Below, piece by piece: positions 58,804 to 64,000 of a DNA stretch of 64,000 nucleotides (positions are counted from its first letter, which is position 1; each line of letters starts with the position of its first letter). The position numbers and the translations under genes are program-made. Source of the stretch: Variovorax sp. ZS18.2.2 (GTDB lineage Bacteria; Pseudomonadota; Gammaproteobacteria; Burkholderiales; Burkholderiaceae_C); contig NZ_JANLNM010000004.1 of assembly GCF_024701975.1 (NCBI RefSeq), positions 1 through 64,000 of the forward strand, in the 5' to 3' direction. The notes beneath the pieces were generated by a model. The model was not told where the DNA came from, searched no databases, and saw nothing but the letters and a program-made list of their open reading frames with translations.

Positions 58804-59652
58804 ATGAAACTCGTCCGTTATGGCAACCCCGGCAAGGAGAAGCCCGGCCTCATCGACAGCGAAGGAAAGCTGCGCGACCTGAGCGCCATCGTCAAGGACA
58901 TCGGCCCTGACCAGCTCGGCGATGCCGCCATTGCCAAGCTGCGCAAGACCAAGCTCGACAAGCTGCCGCTGGTCAAGGGCAAGCCGCGCCTGGGCAGCCC
59001 CGTGGCCAACGTCGGCAAGTTCATCGCCATCGGCCTGAACTACGCGGACCACGCGGCCGAATCCGGCCTGCCGGTGCCCAAGGAACCCGTGGTCTTCATG
59101 AAGGCCACGAGCTGCATCCAGGGCCCGAACGACCCGGTGATGCTGCCCAAGGGTTCGGTCAAGACCGACTGGGAAGTCGAGCTCGGCGTGGTCATCGGCA
59201 CGCAAGCGCGCTACGTTTCGCAGAAGGGCGCCCTGGACTACGTGGCCGGCTACTGCACCATCAACGACGTGAGCGAACGCGAATACCAGATCGAGCGCGG
59301 CGGCACATGGGACAAGGGCAAGGGTTGCGACACCTTCGGCCCGCTCGGCCCCTGGCTGGTGACGCGCGACGAAATCGAGAACCCGCAGAAGCTCTCGATG
59401 TGGCTCGACCTGAACGGCCAGCGCGTGCAGACCGGCAGCACCAAGACCATGATCTTCACGGTCGCCAAGATCGTGAGCTACGTGAGCCAGTTCATGACGC
59501 TGATGCCCGGCGACGTGATCACCACCGGCACGCCCCCCGGCGTCGGCATGGGCATGAAGCCGCCGCTGTATCTGAAGAAGGGCGACGTGATGACGCTGGG
59601 CATCGAAGGCCTGGGTGAACAACGCCAGGAAGTAGTCCCCTTCAAGCTCTGA
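58804..59652 (+). CDS. FAH-family hydrolase, 2,4-diketo-3-deoxy-acid hydrolase-like
   Basis: A 282-residue protein of the fumarylacetoacetase family. IAIGLNYADHAAESG carries the catalytic His; VVFMKATSCIQGPNDPV, WEVELGVVIG with the metal-binding Glu residues, YCTINDVSEREYQ and ITTGTPPGVGMGMKPP are family blocks. The 281-282 residue form with this N terminus (VRYG-x-x-G-x-EKPGLID) is the group that splits 2,4-diketo-3-deoxy-L-fuconate or rhamnonate into pyruvate and lactate. It is the last enzyme of the proposed route. Often mislabelled ureidoglycolate lyase. Confidence 0.88.
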   Translation: MKLVRYGNPGKEKPGLIDSEGKLRDLSAIVKDIGPDQLGDAAIAKLRKTKLDKLPLVKGKPRLGSPVANVGKFIAIGLNYADHAAESGLPVPKEPVVFMKATSCIQGPNDPVMLPKGSVKTDWEVELGVVIGTQARYVSQKGALDYVAGYCTINDVSEREYQIERGGTWDKGKGCDTFGPLGPWLVTRDEIENPQKLSMWLDLNGQRVQTGSTKTMIFTVAKIVSYVSQFMTLMPGDVITTGTPPGVGMGMKPPLYLKKGDVMTLGIEGLGEQRQEVVPFKL

Positions 59653-59672
59653 TCCCTGCGATCATCCGGCGG

Positions 59673-60506
59673 ATGAAAGCGCCGCCGGACCATCGATCGC
59701 AGGTGTTCGGCACGCCCTGGGAGGGCGTGCACGGCACCGCGATCGAGAGTGCCCGCCACTACGGCCGGCACTGGCATAGCACCTACGGATTGGGCCTCCT
59801 GGAGCAGGGCGCGCAGCGCTCGGCCAGCGGGCGCGGCAAGGTCGATGCGTATGCCGGCGACCTGATCGCCACGAACCCCGGTGAAGTGCATGACGGCCAG
59901 CCGCTCGGCGGGCCGTCGCGCCGTTGGCGCATGGTGTATTTCGATGCCGATGTGATGGCGGCCATGAATGGTGACGTGGCTGGCGATGTGGCGTTGACGC
60001 GTCCCGTCATCCAGGATGCAAGGCTCGGCGACATGCTGCGCCGTCTGTTCATCCGTCTCGACGATTGGCGTATTGCGACACCCGATGCACGCCGCGCCGA
60101 ATCGCTCGCTTGCGACGAAGCACTGGCCGAAGTCTGCGGCCTGCTGCGGGACGACCACTCCACCGCCGCACCTTCGCGCGAAGCATCCGCCGACGTGAAG
60201 CAGGTGCGCGACCGCCTCGCCGATGAACTGCTCGCCCCGCCCACGCTCGCCGAACTCGCGGCGATGACGGGCCTGAGCACCTACCAAGTGCTGCGCCGTT
60301 TCGAGAAGGCGTATGGCGTGCCGCCGCATGCCTGGCTCGTGCTGCAGCGCACCGAACGCGCGCGCCACCTGATCCGCCGCGGCGCCGATCTCGCAGAGGC
60401 TGCCGCGGCAAGCGGCTTCGCTGACCAGAGCCACATGACGCGCATCTTCACGCGCCAGTTCGGCTTCACGCCGGGTGCCTGGCAGCGTGCAGAGCGCAGG
60501 ATCTAG
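59673..60506 (+). CDS. AraC-family transcriptional regulator
   Basis: A 277-residue regulator. The N-terminal cupin-like sensing part has HWHSTYGLGLLEQG and ATNPGEVHDGQPL; the C-terminal double helix-turn-helix has LAELAAMTGLSTYQVLRRF, then RRGADLAEAAAASGFADQSHM and FTRQFGFTPGAW. It follows the FAH gene by 20 bases and could control the same sugar genes or act elsewhere. It converges on the LysR gene with ten bases between stops. Confidence 0.9.
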   Translation: MKAPPDHRSQVFGTPWEGVHGTAIESARHYGRHWHSTYGLGLLEQGAQRSASGRGKVDAYAGDLIATNPGEVHDGQPLGGPSRRWRMVYFDADVMAAMNGDVAGDVALTRPVIQDARLGDMLRRLFIRLDDWRIATPDARRAESLACDEALAEVCGLLRDDHSTAAPSREASADVKQVRDRLADELLAPPTLAELAAMTGLSTYQVLRRFEKAYGVPPHAWLVLQRTERARHLIRRGADLAEAAAASGFADQSHMTRIFTRQFGFTPGAWQRAERRI

Positions 60507-60516
60507 CTAGCGGCTT

Positions 60517-61404
60517 TCACTTCAGCGCGCGCACCAGCTCGTCGTAGACCAGCCGCACGCGCGCCGGAACCGGCGCGCGCTGCGAGCGGTAGACGTGGAT
60601 CGGCCAGGACTCGGGCGCCTCGGCTTCGAGCACTTCCACCAGTTCGCCCGACGCAATCAGCGGCTCGGCCAGCGGCCCCGCGAGCTGGCCGAAGCCCAGG
60701 CCCGCGCGCACCGCAGCGCACTCGGCATCGACGTCGTCGGTGATGAAGGCTGGCGCGGCGACCGCCATCTGCCGCCCCTTGCTGAAGAACCAGGACCAGG
60801 GACGGCCCACGCTGCGGTCCAGCAGCGCGGTGAGCGGAAAACTGGCCAGTGCATCGAGGTCCTTCGGGATGCCGGTGCGCGCAATCAGCGCCGGCGTGGC
60901 CACCACGCGCAACTGCATGCGGCCGACCGTGCGCGCGACGAAGCGCGCATCGCGGATCGGGCCCGCGCGCACGCCGATGTCGATCTGCTCGTCGACTACG
61001 TCGGCGTGCTCCTCTGACAGCCGCAGGTCGAGCACCAGGCCCGGATGCGCGGCCAGCATCGGCGCCAGCGCCTGGGGAATCAGCCGCCGGCCGTAGACGT
61101 TGGGCGCGGTGACGCGCACCGTGCCGGCGTGCTGCGAGAGCGCGCGCCGGTCGGTGCGGTGGAACAGCGCATCGACGCCGCCGACCGCGGTGCGTGCGCG
61201 CTGCGCGAGCTGCCGGCCGAAATCGGTGAGCTGCACGCCGCGCGTGCTGCGGTGAAACAGCGGCTCGCCCAGCTCTTCTTCGAGTTCGCGCACCGCGCGC
61301 GTCACCACCTGCGGCGACACGGACAGGCGCACGGCCGCCTCGCGGAAGTTGGCGGCATCGGCGGCGGTGAAGAACACGCGCAGGGCTTCGAGACGGTTGG
61401 ACAT
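60517..61404 (-). CDS. LysR-family transcriptional regulator
   Basis: A 295-residue regulator. Helix-turn-helix at residues about 5-64 (ALRVFFTAADAANFREAAVR, SPQVVTRAVRELEEELG, LFHRSTRGVQLT), then the periplasmic-binding-like effector domain. It diverges from the SDR gene at 61522, the usual LysR layout in which the regulator controls its neighbour. The 117-base gap includes GTGGA-TTT-TCCAC and TGCATGCA, candidate binding sites. Confidence 0.9.
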   Translation of the reverse strand: MSNRLEALRVFFTAADAANFREAAVRLSVSPQVVTRAVRELEEELGEPLFHRSTRGVQLTDFGRQLAQRARTAVGGVDALFHRTDRRALSQHAGTVRVTAPNVYGRRLIPQALAPMLAAHPGLVLDLRLSEEHADVVDEQIDIGVRAGPIRDARFVARTVGRMQLRVVATPALIARTGIPKDLDALASFPLTALLDRSVGRPWSWFFSKGRQMAVAAPAFITDDVDAECAAVRAGLGFGQLAGPLAEPLIASGELVEVLEAEAPESWPIHVYRSQRAPVPARVRLVYDELVRALK

Positions 61405-61521
61405 GGGGTGTTCCTTGATTCCTGGATCTGGAATTCTGAAGTCGCCAGAGTTTCATTTACCGGAACGCGTGGATTTTCCACACTGCATGCACTTCTTCAA
61501 CACATCCGAAAGGAATTTCCC
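61405..61521. promoter_or_regulatory. Divergent LysR/SDR promoter gap
   Basis: The gap must hold promoters for both genes. It contains the dyad GTGGA-TTT-TCCAC and the palindrome TGCATGCA. LysR sites have the form T-N11-A within an inverted repeat; neither dyad was resolved to a unique match. Confidence 0.35.
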
Positions 61522-62280
61522 ATGACATCCGTTCAAGACAACATCAAGGGCAAGGTCGCCATCGTCACCGGCGCGAGCAGCGGCATCGGCGAATCCATGG
61601 CGCGCCATCTGGCCGCACGCGGCGCCAAGGTGGTGCTCGCGGCACGCCGCACCGACCGGCTCGACAAGGTGGTCGCCGAGATTCGTGAGGCGGGCGGCGA
61701 AGCGGTCGCCATTGCCACCGACGTTTCCCAGCGCGCCGACTTGGAAAAGCTCGCCGCCGCGACGGTCGAAGCCTTCGGCCGCATCGACGTGCTGGTCAAC
61801 AACGCAGGCGTTATGCCGCTGTCGCCGATCGAGAAGCTCAAGGTCGACGAGTGGGACCGCACCATCGACGTCAACATCAAGGGCGTGCTCTACGGCATCG
61901 CCGCGGTGCTGCCGCGCATGCAGGCGCAGGGCAGCGGGCACATCCTGAATGTCGCGTCGATCGCGGGCATCAAGGTGTTCACGCCCATCGGCACGGTCTA
62001 CAGCGCCACCAAGCATGCGGTGCGCGCTATCTCCGAAGGCTTGCGCGTCGAGATGGGCAACAGCGGCGTGCGCGTGACGGTGGTGTCGCCCGGCGCGGTC
62101 GAGTCGGAGCTGAAGTTCGGCAGCACCGATGCTGAAGCCGCGGCCGGCGTGAAGGCGTTCTACGACGCGAACCAGATCCCGGCTGACGCGATCGCCCGCG
62201 CGGTGGTCTACGCGGTGGAACAGCCGGCGAACGTGGACATCAACGAGGTGGTCGTGCGGCCGGTGTCGCAAGACTTCTGA
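61522..62280 (+). CDS. SDR-family oxidoreductase
   Basis: A 252-residue classical SDR: IVTGASSGIGESMARHL near 13-29, NNAGVMPLSPIE, the Ser of NVASIAGIKV, and YSATKHAVRAISEGL with Tyr-x-x-x-Lys. It resembles the YdfG/serine-3-dehydrogenase-like group of broad substrate range. Divergent from the LysR gene, it is probably that regulator's target. An AAAGGAA ribosome site precedes the ATG. A strong stem-loop follows the stop. Confidence 0.88.
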   Translation: MTSVQDNIKGKVAIVTGASSGIGESMARHLAARGAKVVLAARRTDRLDKVVAEIREAGGEAVAIATDVSQRADLEKLAAATVEAFGRIDVLVNNAGVMPLSPIEKLKVDEWDRTIDVNIKGVLYGIAAVLPRMQAQGSGHILNVASIAGIKVFTPIGTVYSATKHAVRAISEGLRVEMGNSGVRVTVVSPGAVESELKFGSTDAEAAAGVKAFYDANQIPADAIARAVVYAVEQPANVDINEVVVRPVSQDF

Positions 62281-62285
62281 TCGGG

Positions 62286-62306
62286 GCGGGGCCAGTGCGG
62301 CCCCGC
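62286..62306 (+). terminator. Probable terminator after the SDR gene
   Basis: GCGGGGCC and GGCCCCGC form a perfect eight-base stem with a five-base loop, six bases past the stop, followed by TTCGTATCATTT. It is a good GC-rich stem with a partial T-rich tail. Confidence 0.6.
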
Positions 62307-62319
62307 TTCGTATCATTTA

Positions 62320-62389
62320 ACCTTCCAGAATAGAAGGTCATTTGCGGCCAAAAGTGCAAAGCTCCCGCAAAATAGAACGACCGTTCGTT
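62320..62389. promoter_or_regulatory. Candidate operator sites for the TetR regulator
   Basis: ACCTTC-N7-GAAGGT (62320-62338) is a perfect six-base dyad. AACGA-N4-TCGTT (62376-62389), in an AT-richer stretch 17 bases before the TetR gene, is a second. Either could be the autoregulatory operator; TetR operators are usually palindromes of this size near the start. Confidence 0.4.
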
Positions 62390-62406
62390 TTATTCGGAGC
62401 TCCACG

Positions 62407-63102
62407 ATGTCTGTCAATGCCGTTCCCGCCAAGCCGGCCCGCGCCGCCCAGAAAGGCCAGCAGACCAAGGCCGTGATCGTCGACGCCGCGCTGGCGTTGG
62501 CGGCGCAGATCGGGCTCGAAGGCCTGTCGATCGGCGCAGTGGCCGAAATCACCAAGATGAGCAAGTCGGGCGTCTTCGCCCACTTCGGTTCGCGCGAGGA
62601 ACTGCAGATCTCGGTGGTGCGCGAGTATCACGCACGTTTCGAGCAGGAAGTGTTCTTTCCTGCACTCTCGGCGCCGCGCGGCCTCCCGCGCCTTCGCGCC
62701 ATGTTCGCCAACTGGATGAAGCGCACCTCGACCGAAATCGACTCGGGCTGCATCTACATCAGCGGCGCTTCCGAATTCGACGACCGTCCCGGCCCCGTGC
62801 GCGATGCGCTGGTCGAGTCGGTCAGCATCTGGCAGGCCGCGGTGCTGCGGGCCATCGTGCAGTCGCAGACCGAAGGCCACCTTCGCGCGGATGCCGACGA
62901 ACGCCAGGTCGCGTTCGAGATCCACGGCCTCATCCTCGCGCTGCACTACGAAGCCCGCTTTCTGCAGGTGCCCGGCTCCATCGGCCGCGCCACCGTCGGC
63001 TTCAACAACATCCTCGCGCGCAGCGCCACGCCCGATGCGCCGGTGGACCCGGCCGCTGCCGCACCGGCACCCGCCGGCCGGCGCCTCAAGCCCGTGCGCT
63101 GA
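62407..63102 (+). CDS. TetR-family transcriptional regulator
   Basis: A 231-residue regulator. The helix-turn-helix is LSIGAVAEITKMSKSGVFAHF at about residues 39-59, preceded by the first helix AVIVDAALALAAQIG; the C-terminal part is a TetR ligand domain with an Ala/Pro-rich tail. It is 66 bases before the acyl-CoA dehydrogenase gene, so it probably controls fatty-acid degradation genes, sensing an acyl-CoA or fatty acid. The ligand is inference. Confidence 0.9.
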   Translation: MSVNAVPAKPARAAQKGQQTKAVIVDAALALAAQIGLEGLSIGAVAEITKMSKSGVFAHFGSREELQISVVREYHARFEQEVFFPALSAPRGLPRLRAMFANWMKRTSTEIDSGCIYISGASEFDDRPGPVRDALVESVSIWQAAVLRAIVQSQTEGHLRADADERQVAFEIHGLILALHYEARFLQVPGSIGRATVGFNNILARSATPDAPVDPAAAAPAPAGRRLKPVR

Positions 63103-63168
63103 GTGCGGCACCGTTTTCGCTTTCCCCTTTTTCTTCTTTCTATCTAGCTTCGACCAGGAGAGTCCCGG

Positions 63169-64000
63169 ATGCCTACCTACAACCCACCCGTGCGCGACAT
63201 GCAGTTCGTGCTGCACGAAGTGCTCAACGTCACCGAAGAACTCAAGGCACTCCCGGCCCACGCCGACACTGACGCCGACACCATCAACGCAGTGATCGAA
63301 GAGGCCGGCAAGTTCGCCGCCGAAGTGACCTTCCCGCTGAACATCAGCGGCGACGAAGAAGGCTGTGTGCTCGACAAGACCACGCACGAAGTCAAGACGC
63401 CCAAGGGCTTCAAGGGCGCCTACGCCAAGTACATCGAAGGCGGCTGGCCGGCGCTGTCGTGCGACCCGGCCTTCGGCGGCCAGGGCTTGCCCTTTGTGGT
63501 GAACCAGTGCCTGTTCGAGATGCTCAACAGCGCCAACCAAGCCTGGACCATGTACCCCGGCCTCTCGCACGGCGCGTACGAAGCGCTGGCGGCGCATGGC
63601 ACCGACGACCAGAAGAAGACCTACCTGCCCAAGCTCACGAGCGGCGAATGGACCGGCACCATGTGCCTGACCGAACCCCATTGCGGCACCGACCTGGGCC
63701 TCCTGCGCACCAAGGCCGAACCGCAGGCCGATGGCAGCTACCGCATCACCGGCAGCAAGATCTTCATCTCGGCCGGCGAGCACGACATGACCGACAACAT
63801 CATTCACCTGGTGCTGGCGCGCCTGCCGGACGCGCCCAAGGGCAGCAAGGGCATCAGCCTGTTCGTGGTGCCGAAGTTCAAGGTCAAGGCCGATGGTTCG
63901 CTCGGCGAGCGCAACCCGATCTTCTGTGCGGGCCTGGAGCACAAGATGGGCATCCACGGCAACGCCACCGCGCAGATCGTGATCGAAGGCGCCACCGGCA
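63169..64000 (+). CDS. Acyl-CoA dehydrogenase, N-terminal part
   Basis: Flavoenzyme of fatty-acid beta-oxidation, cut by the window end after about 277 codons. The start MPTYNPPVRDMQFVLHEVLN, then AALAAHG-like helix region, MCLTEPHCGTDLG for FAD/substrate binding and ITGSKIFISAGEHD match the large (about 600-residue) acyl-CoA dehydrogenase group with the extended N terminus, resembling DmdC/FadE-type enzymes. An AGGAG ribosome site lies eight bases before the ATG. The frame is open to the last base. Confidence 0.93.
   Translation, partial: MPTYNPPVRDMQFVLHEVLNVTEELKALPAHADTDADTINAVIEEAGKFAAEVTFPLNISGDEEGCVLDKTTHEVKTPKGFKGAYAKYIEGGWPALSCDPAFGGQGLPFVVNQCLFEMLNSANQAWTMYPGLSHGAYEALAAHGTDDQKKTYLPKLTSGEWTGTMCLTEPHCGTDLGLLRTKAEPQADGSYRITGSKIFISAGEHDMTDNIIHLVLARLPDAPKGSKGISLFVVPKFKVKADGSLGERNPIFCAGLEHKMGIHGNATAQIVIEGATG

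Noticed and set aside
58804..59652. Ureidoglycolate lyase or fumarylacetoacetase of tyrosine breakdown
   Set aside because: No purine or homogentisate genes are present; the lactonase, dehydratase and SDR neighbours fit a sugar-acid route.

Overview
This window is high-G+C proteobacterial DNA. The argB and slmA genes, the TRAP transporter and its sugar-acid genes, the monofunctional catalase and the dense, often overlapping gene packing all fit Burkholderiales, most likely Comamonadaceae and plausibly Variovorax. That placement is by gene content and style only; no marker gene was compared. No tRNA, rRNA, CRISPR array, insertion sequence or phage gene was recognised.

Positions 1 to about 45.3 kb form one large surface-polysaccharide (O-antigen or capsule type) locus. 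It opens with the end of a dTDP-rhamnose operon (rfbA, rfbC). A long leftward block follows (1268-13980): a GtrB-type polyprenyl-phosphate glycosyltransferase, two GtrA-type small membrane proteins, a GT-C-like integral membrane protein, an FAD oxidoreductase, an NAD epimerase, then three coupled genes resembling mycobacterial DprE2, DprE1 and the UbiA-family phosphoribosyltransferase (here fused to a HAD phosphatase domain), an FkbM methyltransferase and a second GT-C-like protein. This block looks able to make lipid-linked sugars, including a polyprenyl-phospho-pentofuranose, for use on the periplasmic side of the membrane.

From 14586 to 34328 genes run rightward. Modular glycosyltransferases come first. 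A tightly overlapping operon (20157-26397) follows: rfbF, rfbG, an RmlC-like epimerase, a TylC3/NovU-like C-methyltransferase, an SDR reductase, a second methyltransferase and a CmcI-like protein. In enzyme classes it is a CDP-sugar counterpart of the noviose pathway. Then come gmd and two giant fused glycosyltransferases. Wzt, Wzm and ManC (34329-37255, leftward) supply ABC-type export and GDP-mannose. Three more GT2 proteins, an OafA-type acyltransferase, another GT2 and a WecA-like initiating transferase end the locus. The parts therefore cover initiation (WecA-like), nucleotide sugars (dTDP-rhamnose, a CDP branched sugar, a GDP-mannose derivative), chain assembly (many GTs), export (Wzm/Wzt) and periplasmic decoration (Gtr and Dpr modules, acyltransferase).

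From 45.3 to 49.7 kb are housekeeping genes: argB, galE (opposite strand), slmA and catalase. From 49.8 to 59.7 kb is a catabolic cluster for a sugar or sugar acid: Ldh-type dehydrogenase, SMP-30 lactonase, UxaA-type dehydratase, TRAP transporter, FadR-type regulator, two SDR dehydrogenases and an FAH-family hydrolase. Together they suggest the non-phosphorylative 2,4-diketo-3-deoxy acid route known for L-fucose, L-rhamnose and D-arabinose. An AraC regulator, a LysR/SDR divergent pair, a TetR regulator and the start of an acyl-CoA dehydrogenase gene fill the end.

Regulatory and structural DNA worth noting: a 32-base perfect palindrome that holds both convergent stop codons of argB and galE; a pair of inverted REP-like hairpins after the catalase gene; a nested operator between the FadR-type regulator and the SDR gene; and a 605-base AT-richer divergent gap at 13981-14585.
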